DNA of 12,451 nt from an uncultured bacterium. Its GTDB lineage: Bacteria > Cyanobacteriota > Vampirovibrionia > Gastranaerophilales > Gastranaerophilaceae. The DNA lies in the NCBI GenBank assembly GCA_900547585.1, contig URHD01000057.1, forward strand, positions 1 to 12,451. Direction: 5' to 3'. This document shows, one piece after another, positions 1-6,805 of the stretch. The translations under genes and the position numbers were made by a program. The notes beneath the pieces were generated by a model. That model was given only the letters and a program-made list of their open reading frames with translations, was not told the origin of the DNA and searched no databases. Numbering within the stretch: the stretch's first letter is position 1; every line of letters starts with the position of its first letter.

Positions 1-26
1 TAAATGTCATATTTGATGAGAGGTAA

Positions 27-55
27 GAATCGACTAAGGCGACACTAGATTAGAT
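27..55. repeat. 29-bp dispersed repeat, copy A (after ftsH)
   Basis: These 29 bases are identical, in the same orientation, to 6777-6805. This copy begins 6 bp past the ftsH stop codon on the minus-strand reading. At the other copy the same bases are the right arm of a long hairpin; here the matching left arm is absent, because bases 1-26 do not pair with it. This copy therefore looks like a half element. An exact 29-mer shared within 12 kb is far beyond chance. Its function is unknown. Confidence 0.85.
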
Positions 56-61
56 GATTTT

Positions 62-1933
62 TTAACCCAATCCGTGATTATGTCTGCCGTCCTCGACGCG
101 TTTCATAATTTCGTTGAATTCAGCTTCGTCGAGCGTTTCTTTTTCTAAAAGCTCTTTTGCAATCGTTTCGAGCATGTCACGGTTGCCGAGAAGCAGCTCT
201 TTTGCGAGGTTGTAGCGTTCGTCAACGATTTTTTTGACTTCCTTGTCGATTTCTGCGGCGATTTCGTCCGAATAGTCGCGCTGGTGCCCGAAATCACGCC
301 CCATAAAGACGTTTTCCTGACTTTTTCCGTACGCCATGTTGCCCATTTTGTAGGACATGCCGTAAGTTGCGACCATGTTTCTCGCTGTTTGGGTAACTTT
401 TTCAAGGTCGTTCTGCGCGCCGGTTGTAATGCTGTCAGGGCCGTAAATTATCTCCTCAGCAACCCTGCCGCCCAAAAGCATTGTGATTCTGTCGAGAAGC
501 TGCGATTTTTTATAGGTTAAATGGTCTTTTTCGGGCAAAGTCATTGTCACACCGAGCGCCATGCCGCGCGGAATGATAGAAACCTTGTGAAGCGGGTCGC
601 CGTTTTTGAGCAGTTTTGCCAATAAAGCGTGTCCGACCTCGTGATATGCAGTATTTTCCTTTTCTTCGTCAGAAATGATTCTGCTTTTCTTTTCAGGGCC
701 GGCAATTACCTTGTCGATAGCTTCTTCAAGGTAATGCATGTTGATTTGCGTCTGATTGTCGCGTGCAGCGAGCAATGCAGCCTCATTCAGCAGGTTTTGC
801 AGGTCAGCACCCGTAAATCCGGGGGTTCTTTTTGCAAGAACTTTCAAATCCACATCGTCAGCAAGCGGTTTGTTCTTTGCATGAACATTCAAAATCTGTT
901 CACGGCCAAGAATATCGGGTCTGTGAACAACAATCTGCCTGTCAAAACGACCGGGGCGCAAAAGCGCGTTATCAAGGATATCGGGGCGGTTTGTTGCCGC
1001 GATTATGATGATATTTGTGTTTTCATCAAAACCGTCCATCTCAACGAGCAGCTGGTTAAGGGTTTGTTCACGTTCATCGTGCCCGCCGCCCATACCTGCG
1101 CCGCGCTGACGGCCAACTGCGTCGATTTCATCAATAAATATAATGCAGGGCTGATGTTTTTTCGCCTGTTCAAAGAGATCACGAACCCTTGACGCACCAA
1201 CACCAACAAACATCTCCACAAAATCCGAACCGCTTATCGAGAAGAACGGAACGCCCGCTTCTCCGGCAACGGCTTTTGCCATAAGGGTTTTACCTGTACC
1301 GGGAACACCGACAAGCAGCACGCCTTTGGGGATTTTGGCGCCGAGTTTTACATATTTTTCGCCATTTTTCAAAAAGTCAACGATTTCTTCGAGTTCCTGC
1401 TTTTCTTCGTCAATGCCGGCAACATCTTTAAATGTAACTTTCACCTTGCTGTCGAGCATGAGTTTTGCCTTGCTTTTTCCGAAAGACATTGCCTGAGAAC
1501 CGCCGGATTGGATGGTTTTTGCCATTAAAACGACAAAACCGATTATCAAAAGCAACGGCAAAAGCGTTGAAAGCACTGCTATTGCGCGCGAAGAGTCGCT
1601 GGGTTTTTTGACGCTCACATCGACATTGTTTTCTTCAAGCGTTTTATACATTGCAGGGTCGTTTGTTGGCACCATTACACGGTAAACAACAGAGGTTTGC
1701 TGTTTATTCGGGCTCACGACGTTTGCAACGGTCACGTCACCTTTGGGTTTTGCAGTCAGGACATCTTTGTCGATAGAAACCGACTCAATTTGTGACGCTT
1801 TGACTTTTTTCATCAGCTGGCTGTAAGAAATGTCCTGAGTGCTGGTTGTGCTTGCGGGAAAAAGCATTGCCGCAAGGCAGATAACGAGGAGTATAACTAC
1901 TATCCAAATACCCGAAGATTGACTTTTGTTCAT
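62..1933 (-). CDS. ftsH: ATP-dependent zinc metalloprotease FtsH
   Basis: FtsH is a membrane-anchored AAA+ protease that extracts and degrades misfolded membrane proteins and some regulators, working as a hexamer with its active sites in the cytoplasm. The 623 residues show the full family layout: a transmembrane helix at about 9-26, a periplasmic-side domain, and a second helix at about 117-138. The AAA+ module has Walker A GVPGTGKT (209-216), Walker B with D268/E269, the pore motif around FVG (242-244), and arginine fingers R326 and R329. The zinc site is HEVGH (431-435), with D509 as the likely third ligand. Length is normal for the family. Walker A has Val where Pro is usual (GPPGTGKT), a tolerated position. 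AAAGGA lies 6 bases before the ATG. It has its own promoter, so it need not depend on the gene upstream. All catalytic residues are present, so it should be active. Confidence 0.98.
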   Translation of the reverse strand: MNKSQSSGIWIVVILLVICLAAMLFPASTTSTQDISYSQLMKKVKASQIESVSIDKDVLTAKPKGDVTVANVVSPNKQQTSVVYRVMVPTNDPAMYKTLEENNVDVSVKKPSDSSRAIAVLSTLLPLLLIIGFVVLMAKTIQSGGSQAMSFGKSKAKLMLDSKVKVTFKDVAGIDEEKQELEEIVDFLKNGEKYVKLGAKIPKGVLLVGVPGTGKTLMAKAVAGEAGVPFFSISGSDFVEMFVGVGASRVRDLFEQAKKHQPCIIFIDEIDAVGRQRGAGMGGGHDEREQTLNQLLVEMDGFDENTNIIIIAATNRPDILDNALLRPGRFDRQIVVHRPDILGREQILNVHAKNKPLADDVDLKVLAKRTPGFTGADLQNLLNEAALLAARDNQTQINMHYLEEAIDKVIAGPEKKSRIISDEEKENTAYHEVGHALLAKLLKNGDPLHKVSIIPRGMALGVTMTLPEKDHLTYKKSQLLDRITMLLGGRVAEEIIYGPDSITTGAQNDLEKVTQTARNMVATYGMSYKMGNMAYGKSQENVFMGRDFGHQRDYSDEIAAEIDKEVKKIVDERYNLAKELLLGNRDMLETIAKELLEKETLDEAEFNEIMKRVEDGRHNHGLG

Positions 1934-1970
1934 ATTATAATTCCTTTAATAAAATTCCGGTTTCTGAATA

Positions 1971-1999
1971 ATTATACCATCATTTCAGACGATTTCCAA
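1971..1999 (-). promoter_or_regulatory. sigma70-type promoter of ftsH
   Basis: Reading the minus strand, TTGGAA (1994-1999) and TATAAT (1971-1976) are separated by exactly 17 bp. The -10 is preceded by TGG, giving an extended -10 (TGGTATAAT). The -10 lies 37 bp before the ftsH ATG. The consensus -10 and ideal spacing make this the best promoter in the window. The transcription start is not known. Confidence 0.7.
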
Positions 2000-2001
2000 A
2001 T

Positions 2002-2030
2002 AATCCCCTGTATGGTGTAGCGGGGGGATT
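2002..2030. repeat. inverted repeat upstream of the ftsH promoter
   Basis: aatcccc (2002-2008) and ggggatt (2024-2030) are perfect 7-bp arms around a 15-base loop. It lies between the TPR/NHL stop codon and the ftsH -35 box. On the minus strand no T-run follows, so it is a poor terminator candidate. It could weakly end the upstream operon, bind a regulator, or mean nothing. Confidence 0.4.
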
Positions 2031-2060
2031 AAATTAAATGAAGTTTCTGAAATTTAAACT

Positions 2061-2903
2061 CTAATACAATTTGTACTTCACAACCGTATTGTTGCCCTGC
2101 TCGGTGATGTAGAGGTTGTTGCCTTTGATGAGCAAATAATAGGGGTTTGTAATTTTGTTCATGAAAACGTAAACCTGCCCGCCTCGGTTGATTTTCAGGA
2201 TGTTGTTTTTGTCGTAATTCGCAACATAAAGGTTGTCGCTCGCATCAAACGCAAGCCCTATCGGCCCGCCAAGCATGGGACTTTTTGAAAAAAGATAGCT
2301 CTGACCGTTCGGCATAACCTTGTAAATGCTGTTATCCGTGTAACTTGCGACATAAAGAATGCCTTTTGAGTCGATTGCGACGCCGGTCGGGCCTGAGAAT
2401 TTGTTGATTACGCTTCTGTTGAGCTCGTTTGCCTGATTGAGGTTCGAAAGCGCGCGTTTTGCCCTTTCTCTTTGCAATGTTATGTCATACTGGGCTTTCA
2501 GCGCCTTTGCCTTTGAATAAAACTGGTCGTCGGGCTGGATTTTGTTGATAAAAAAGAGCGCCTGCTCTGTATTTCCGACTTTGCTGTAAAGCTCGGACAG
2601 TTTTATGATTGTTTCGGAATCTTTGGGTTCAAGCTTGTGAATTTTCGAAAAACAGGCGATTGCGGATTGATAACTTTTCAAATACTCGTAAATCGCGCCC
2701 AGATTGTAATATGCGTCCACAAAAGTCGGGTCTTTTGCAACGGAAGACTTGAAAGCCTCGATTGCCTTGGAATATTCGCCGTTCTGGTAGTAATCCAGCC
2801 CCTCGTTGTAGTACATTGCGCTTTCGGTTGAATAGGCAAAAACCGCTCCGGCATTTGCGCACAACGAAAATACCATTAATAAAGTTATTACAATCTTTTT
2901 CAT
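2061..2903 (-). CDS. Secreted TPR and NHL-repeat protein
   Basis: Function unknown; probably an exported protein-interaction scaffold. The first 23 residues form a signal peptide (Lys-Lys, hydrophobic core, likely cleavage after VFA at 23). About three tetratricopeptide repeats follow (roughly 27-60, 61-94, 95-128), then a charged helical linker to about 168. The C-terminal part carries three NHL/beta-propeller-type strands: GPTGVAIDSKGILYVASY (171-188), GPIGLAFDASDNLYVANY (213-230), and a weaker NPYYLLIKGNNLYITEQG (253-270). Three blades cannot close a propeller, so it may oligomerise or be a shortened form. The start is about 20 bp after the gatA stop codon, with a weak GGGA ribosome site, so it is probably co-transcribed with gatA. 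No catalytic residues were recognised. The TPR/NHL assignment is firm; the cellular role is not. Confidence 0.85.
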   Translation of the reverse strand: MKKIVITLLMVFSLCANAGAVFAYSTESAMYYNEGLDYYQNGEYSKAIEAFKSSVAKDPTFVDAYYNLGAIYEYLKSYQSAIACFSKIHKLEPKDSETIIKLSELYSKVGNTEQALFFINKIQPDDQFYSKAKALKAQYDITLQRERAKRALSNLNQANELNRSVINKFSGPTGVAIDSKGILYVASYTDNSIYKVMPNGQSYLFSKSPMLGGPIGLAFDASDNLYVANYDKNNILKINRGGQVYVFMNKITNPYYLLIKGNNLYITEQGNNTVVKYKLY

Positions 2904-2923
2904 AACACGTCCCTTTTTTCGTT

Positions 2924-4402
2924 TTAAACAGCCGCAAGCGCGGGTGTTTTTTTGTGAAAATCCGTTGCCTGCTCAAAATTGTAAGCAATATTCAACAGTT
3001 TTTCTTCCTGCAAAGCCGGCGCCAGAAGCTGCATGCCTACGGGCATACCGCTGTTATCAAATCCGCATGGAATGCTCATTCCCGGGATTCCGGCGAGGTT
3101 TGCACTGATTGTTCCGATGTCTGTAAGATACATGCTCAGCGGATCTTCGACTTTTGAGCCGATTTCGAAAGCCGTATAAGGGCAGGTCGGTGAAAGCAGC
3201 ACATCAACCGTTTCAAACACTTTGTCAAAATCGTTTTTAATCAAATGTCTGACCTGTTGCGCCTTTTTGTAGTATGCATCGTAATATCCGGAGCTCAATG
3301 CGTAAGTTCCGAGCATAATTCTTCTTTTTACTTCGTCACCGAAGCCCTCTGCGCGTGTTTTTGTGTACATTTCGAGCAGATTTTTTGCGTCGGGCGTTCT
3401 GTGACCGTATTTTACGCCGTCAAAGCGTGCAAGGTTCGAGCTTGCCTCTGCTGTTGCAATGATGTAATAAACGCCGATAGAATGCTTCAAAAGCGGAAGA
3501 GAAATTTCAACAATTTCCGCTCCGAGGTTTTTGTAAGTGTCAATTGCGTTTTCAATCGCCTTTTTAACGTCAGGAGCAACGCCTTCGCCCAGAAGCTCTT
3601 TAATAACGCCGATTTTCAGCCCTTTGACCTCCTTTTTGAGCGCTGCTGAATAGTTCGGAACCGGAATGTTCAAAGATGTTGAATCATTCGCGTCATATCC
3701 GCTGATTGCCTCCAATAAAAGCGCTGCGTCTTCAACCGAGCGCGCAAAAGGCCCAATCTGGTCGAGCGAAGAAGCAAAAGCAATCAATCCGTATCTTGAA
3801 ACTCTGCCGTATGTGGGTTTTAAGCCGACAATGCCGCAAAAACTTGCGGGAAGTCTGATACTTCCGCCGGTATCGGAGCCGAGCGAGATTGTTGATTCAA
3901 ACCCCGCAACCGCAGCAGCCGAGCCTCCCGAGCTTCCGCCCGGAACTTTGTTCAAATCCCACGGATTTTTCACGTTTTTGAACGCCGAGTTTTCGTTTGA
4001 GGAGCCCATTGCGAATTCGTCGAGGTTTGTTTTGCCGATTATCGGGATAAAGTTTTCTTTTAATTTTTTTACGACCGTTGCGTCGTAGGGCGAAACAAAA
4101 TTTTCGAGGATTTTGCTCGAAGCTGTTGTTTTGCTGCCCTTGTAGTTCATATTGTCTTTTAAAGCGAGCGGAATTCCGGCTAAGGCGGGGATTGGTTCGC
4201 CTTTTGCGATTTTTTCGTCAACAATTTTTGCAGTTTCAATCGCCTGTTCTTCGCACAGTGAGTTGAATGCGCCGAGTTCACCGTCAACGGCTTTTACCTG
4301 TGCAAATGTTTCTTTTGTCAGCTCGAGTGCCGAAATATCTTTGTTCAACAGCGCTTTTCTCTGTTCTGACGCTGTTTTTTTCAAAATCTCTTTTATACTC
4401 AC
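2924..4402 (-). CDS. gatA: Aspartyl/glutamyl-tRNA amidotransferase subunit A
   Basis: GatA is the glutaminase subunit of the GatCAB complex. It frees ammonia from glutamine so that GatB can amidate misacylated Glu-tRNA(Gln) or Asp-tRNA(Asn) in the cytoplasm. The 492 residues match the family length and carry the amidase signature with the Ser-cisSer-Lys triad: K82 in LALKDN, S157 in GGSSGG, and nucleophile S181 in SDTGGSIRLPA. The downstream GLKPTYGRVSRYGL and SSLDQIGPF blocks are typical of GatA rather than of general amidases. The start codon is GTG (4400-4402), preceded by GGAGAG at a good distance. gatB and gatC are not in the window, which is common where the subunits are scattered. The next gene, the TPR/NHL protein, follows at about 20 bp, suggesting a two-gene operon. 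A promoter-like TATAAT lies about 44 bp upstream. Confidence 0.97.
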   Translation of the reverse strand: MSIKEILKKTASEQRKALLNKDISALELTKETFAQVKAVDGELGAFNSLCEEQAIETAKIVDEKIAKGEPIPALAGIPLALKDNMNYKGSKTTASSKILENFVSPYDATVVKKLKENFIPIIGKTNLDEFAMGSSNENSAFKNVKNPWDLNKVPGGSSGGSAAAVAGFESTISLGSDTGGSIRLPASFCGIVGLKPTYGRVSRYGLIAFASSLDQIGPFARSVEDAALLLEAISGYDANDSTSLNIPVPNYSAALKKEVKGLKIGVIKELLGEGVAPDVKKAIENAIDTYKNLGAEIVEISLPLLKHSIGVYYIIATAEASSNLARFDGVKYGHRTPDAKNLLEMYTKTRAEGFGDEVKRRIMLGTYALSSGYYDAYYKKAQQVRHLIKNDFDKVFETVDVLLSPTCPYTAFEIGSKVEDPLSMYLTDIGTISANLAGIPGMSIPCGFDNSGMPVGMQLLAPALQEEKLLNIAYNFEQATDFHKKTPALAAV

Positions 4403-4445
4403 TTTATCTCTCCAATTTTGATTTATTTTTTATGATTTTAATAAC

Positions 4446-4451
4446 ATTATA
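4446..4451 (-). promoter_or_regulatory. candidate -10 box for gatA
   Basis: On the minus strand a perfect TATAAT lies 43 bp before the GTG start of gatA. I see no convincing -35 hexamer 16-18 bp upstream, and no TG extension, so only the -10 is supported. It would drive both gatA and the TPR/NHL gene. Confidence 0.4.
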
Positions 4452-4534
4452 GAACAAAAAAATCGCGCGGGGAATTTATGTTATTTTTGCGCTTGTTAAA
4501 GTTTGAGTTTTGGGCAAATCCCGCTTCGGCAAGA

Positions 4535-4561
4535 CAAATTACCCGCCGGACGGGTAATTTG
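4535..4561. repeat. 11-bp perfect palindrome in the gatA upstream region
   Basis: caaattacccg (4535-4545) and cgggtaatttg (4551-4561) are perfect 11-bp arms around a 5-base loop, ccgga. It lies in a 396-bp gene-free stretch (4403-4798) that otherwise holds the gatA -10, a second palindromic element and the GH57 terminator. No T-run follows on either strand, so it is not an obvious terminator. It could be a REP-type element or a protein-binding site. Confidence 0.7.
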
Positions 4562-4586
4562 GAAGACAGCAATTAAAACAGTACGC

Positions 4587-4712
4587 GTAGGGTGGGAAAA
4601 GCCCAAGCAATGAATGGTGTTGGAGTACATTTTTCGATTTTTACAGCGGTTCCCACCGTTCATCAAGCGCGAAATTCTTGCGGTGGGAACCGCTACGCTA
4701 TTCCCACCCTAC
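4587..4712. repeat. Nested palindromic element with four GGTGGGAA cores
   Basis: The outer arms are gtagggtgggaaaagc (4587-4602) and gctattcccaccctac (4697-4712), matching at 15 of 16 positions. The inner arms agcggttcccaccg (4645-4658) and cggtgggaaccgct (4681-4694) match perfectly over 14 bp. The core GGTGGGAA thus occurs four times in alternating orientation: 4591-4598 (+), 4650-4657 (-), 4682-4689 (+), 4701-4708 (-). This allows alternative hairpins. The design resembles REP/BIME elements moved by REP-associated (RAYT) transposases, or a short MITE. No ORF is inside it and no transposase is in the window. Confidence 0.75.
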
Positions 4713-4749
4713 TAAATCTTCCTTCCGGGGATTGATAATTCTCCAGAAT

Positions 4750-4781
4750 AAAAAAGGAGCAAATTTCTTTGCCCCTTTTTT
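4750..4781 (-). terminator. Intrinsic terminator of the GH57 gene
   Basis: On the minus strand a 14-bp stem (A6, GGGGCAAA pairing with TTTGCTCC, T6, one G-U pair) closes on a 4-base loop and ends in a U-run, 18 bp after the GH57 stop codon. The A-run and T-run on the two flanks also make it potentially bidirectional, but no plus-strand gene leads into it. Confidence 0.85.
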
Positions 4782-4798
4782 GATATTTTTTGTTGTTT

Positions 4799-6523
4799 TT
4801 ACTGATACAACGGCTTCAGCTTTTCTTCCTGCTGCGGAATTTTGCCTTCCTCAATCGGGAGATACGCACGATAGTCGATTACGGGGAAGCAGTTGTCGAT
4901 TGATTCGATTTCGGACAATACATGTTCATCAATATTGCCGGATTCAATCATATCAGCGATTGTTTCAAACCTTTCAACATGCTCTCTGAATCTATCCGTT
5001 GCATAATCCTTAGCCTGCCATGTTGTAATCAAAAACGGCCAATCCGAGCTTTGCAAAAGGAGATTTTCTCTTGCCAGCTGGTTCAAAGCCCTGTGAAGAA
5101 GCTTGTCTTCAGGAACTTGTTCATATTTTGATACAATATCAATAATACGTTTTTCACATCCGTGAATAATAGGCCACATCCACTCTGTGAGGTGGTTTTG
5201 CCATACATAGAAGTGACCGCCCTGACCCCATGAAGATTCGGGAATCTGGATAGCTTCCGTCGGCGGATGAGCTGCGAGATATTCGCCGGCAGTCATTCTT
5301 TCGACCTGCGGGAGGTAGTTGTTGAACTTTCTGATGACCTGTTTTATGAACTCAACGCCCTCAAACCACCAGTGTCCGAACAGCTCGGTGTCGAATGAAA
5401 CCATTACAAGCCCTTCTTTGTCGTAGTGAGTGATTTTGTAATCATTCAAAAGGTGATAAATCAAGGTCGTGTAGTGATCCGAGTTCAGATTTACCTGTGA
5501 CATCGCCAGAACGGGGTCATAGAGCATTTTGTCGCCCAGATCCGTTGTTGAAGACGTAATTCTCCAGTAGTGTGCACCGGATTTGTCGTCTTTTTTGTGG
5601 AATTCGCGGTAGCAGCCGTCGCCCGGATAGCCGTCTGCGGCTGACCATACCTGAAATCCGGCTCTGTCGTTTCTTCCCATTACTGCAACCTGCGCATCAG
5701 GCAGCCAGTATGCGGAATATGTGTCATATCCGGTGGGTTCTCTTTCCGGTAGCGGAATATATTCGATATTTCCGTAAACACCGATTACGCGGCGGTTCCC
5801 GATGGAGTTTCCGCCCTCGATAACGTGAGATTCCGTGAAGAAGTACTCAATATCGTTGTTCTGGAGCGTAACTTCGATAGCCGGGCGCCATTTTTTCTGA
5901 CCGTCTTTGCCGGTGAACTCATAACCCTGTCTGTAAGCGCATTCCGGCAGCCAAGCGCCTTTTGCTTTTTTGCCGAAAAGACGTTTTGTCGTGTCAGAAC
6001 CGATTTTGAACTGTGCATTCAGGTTTGAATCAGTGGCAAGAAGCGGTGAAAAACCGTGTGTTGCGCCGGATGTAGTTATTTCAATACATCCTAAATCCTG
6101 ATATTTTTTAAATCCTGCAATAAGGTCTTTATTGTACTTGTTGATAAAGCTGTCTTTGATGTGGTTAAACCAGTCAAAATAGTATTTAGCAAGGTATTTC
6201 AAGTGCTGTGAGTGAGCTACTTCAGGATCCGGATATCTTTCCAAATCTTTTGACACAGCCTTAATTCGTGCGTCAAGATAGTCGATAAAGCCCTGTTTCA
6301 GGTGCTCATCGTTCAATTGTTCAGCCAGAATCGGGGTAATGCCTACCGTCAACTTAGCTTTTATGCCTTCTTCTTCGTAAAGTTCCGAAATCGCATTGAG
6401 CAGCGGAACATAGGTTTCTGCCATGCACTCATAGAGGTTTTCTTCCCCGAAAGGCCACATTCCGGCTTTTCTGTAATAGGGCAGGTGCGAGTGCAGCATG
6501 AATACGAATTGACCTACTGTCAT
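4799..6523 (-). CDS. GH57 1,4-alpha-glucan branching enzyme
   Basis: This is a glycoside hydrolase family 57 protein of 574 residues, most like the GH57 branching enzymes (EC 2.4.1.18). These cut alpha-1,4-glucan and re-attach the fragment through alpha-1,6 bonds during glycogen-like polymer synthesis in the cytoplasm. The family's conserved regions are present in order: HSHLPYY near the N-terminus (H11, H13), GATHGFSPLLA before the centre, WLPECAY with the catalytic nucleophile E194, and SFDTELFGHWWFEG with the acid/base D378. A helical C-terminal part (WPFLITTWQAKDYATDRF) matches the C-terminal region of branching enzymes. There is no signal peptide. The start is supported by AAGGAGAG 8 bases upstream. 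The gene is monocistronic, with its own terminator. Two TATAAT sequences (6584-6589 and 6617-6622) lie upstream, without clear -35 boxes. A related GH57 amylase or glucanotransferase specificity cannot be excluded from sequence alone. Confidence 0.88.
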   Translation of the reverse strand: MTVGQFVFMLHSHLPYYRKAGMWPFGEENLYECMAETYVPLLNAISELYEEEGIKAKLTVGITPILAEQLNDEHLKQGFIDYLDARIKAVSKDLERYPDPEVAHSQHLKYLAKYYFDWFNHIKDSFINKYNKDLIAGFKKYQDLGCIEITTSGATHGFSPLLATDSNLNAQFKIGSDTTKRLFGKKAKGAWLPECAYRQGYEFTGKDGQKKWRPAIEVTLQNNDIEYFFTESHVIEGGNSIGNRRVIGVYGNIEYIPLPEREPTGYDTYSAYWLPDAQVAVMGRNDRAGFQVWSAADGYPGDGCYREFHKKDDKSGAHYWRITSSTTDLGDKMLYDPVLAMSQVNLNSDHYTTLIYHLLNDYKITHYDKEGLVMVSFDTELFGHWWFEGVEFIKQVIRKFNNYLPQVERMTAGEYLAAHPPTEAIQIPESSWGQGGHFYVWQNHLTEWMWPIIHGCEKRIIDIVSKYEQVPEDKLLHRALNQLARENLLLQSSDWPFLITTWQAKDYATDRFREHVERFETIADMIESGNIDEHVLSEIESIDNCFPVIDYRAYLPIEEGKIPQQEEKLKPLYQ

Positions 6524-6714
6524 AAAATTCTCTCCTTTTGCGCCTTGACGCTGTTTTACTAAATTCTATATATAAAATGCCTGATTATATGATAGTTATA
6601 TCACAAATTGAGGAAAATTATAAGCCTGCCGAACTAATTCTATCGGATAATTTACAAAAAGAAATAATTTTTATATACAAACCGTTATTTTGTCCGAGAA
6701 AAGTTCGTGATAAG

Positions 6715-6741
6715 GAACGAAGTGACGTGAACGAGTGACGA
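6715..6741. repeat. Short tandem repeat before the hairpin element
   Basis: Two near-identical units lie head to tail: gaacgaagtgacgt (6715-6728) and gaacgagtgacga (6729-6741). They immediately precede the 6751-6795 hairpin and may be part of the same dispersed element. The 276-bp spacer 6524-6799 otherwise holds only the GH57 leader. Confidence 0.55.
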
Positions 6742-6750
6742 TTAGAAAAG

Positions 6751-6795
6751 GTGAGCCTTGGGCGGTTCGCGTAGGCGAATCGACTAAGGCGACAC
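6751..6795 (-). terminator. Long hairpin after the 1067-aa gene, terminator-like
   Basis: Bases 6755-6770 pair with 6775-6790 around the 4-base loop gtag (16 positions, one mismatch, two G-T wobbles). After a small internal loop, gtg (6751-6753) pairs with cac (6793-6795). On the minus strand the hairpin starts 4 bp after the stop codon and is followed by CTTTTCT, so it could end transcription, although the U-run is short. The right arm belongs to the 29-bp dispersed repeat, so this may be a mobile palindromic element that acts as a terminator. Confidence 0.6.
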
Positions 6796-6805
6796 TAGAT
6801 TAGAT
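6777..6805. repeat. 29-bp dispersed repeat, copy B (overlaps a stop codon)
   Basis: Identical over 29 bp to 27-55 and in the same orientation. The stop codon of the 1067-residue protein (6800-6802) lies inside it, so the last Ile codon and the TAA come from the repeat. Here the repeat forms the right arm of the hairpin at 6751-6795. Confidence 0.85.

Noticed and set aside
629..1192. 187-codon plus-strand ORF opposite ftsH
   Set aside because: It lies wholly antisense to the highly conserved AAA+ region of ftsH, and its translation shows no recognisable domain. It is a shadow of the real gene.
3666..4088. 140-codon plus-strand ORF opposite gatA
   Set aside because: It mirrors the amidase signature region in antisense and has no independent support.
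4403..4798. CRISPR array or tRNA in the longest spacer
   Set aside because: The repeats are inverted, not regularly spaced direct repeats, and no cloverleaf with a TTCRA-type arm is visible.
4678..4989. 103-codon plus-strand ORF over the GH57 terminator
   Set aside because: It is built from one arm of the palindromic element, the terminator stem and the antisense end of the GH57 gene.
6538..6738. 66-codon plus-strand ORF in the spacer between the GH57 and unknown genes
   Set aside because: It has no ribosome site, its end is made of the tandem GAACGA repeat, and it covers the GH57 promoter region. A real gene cannot be excluded, but nothing supports one.
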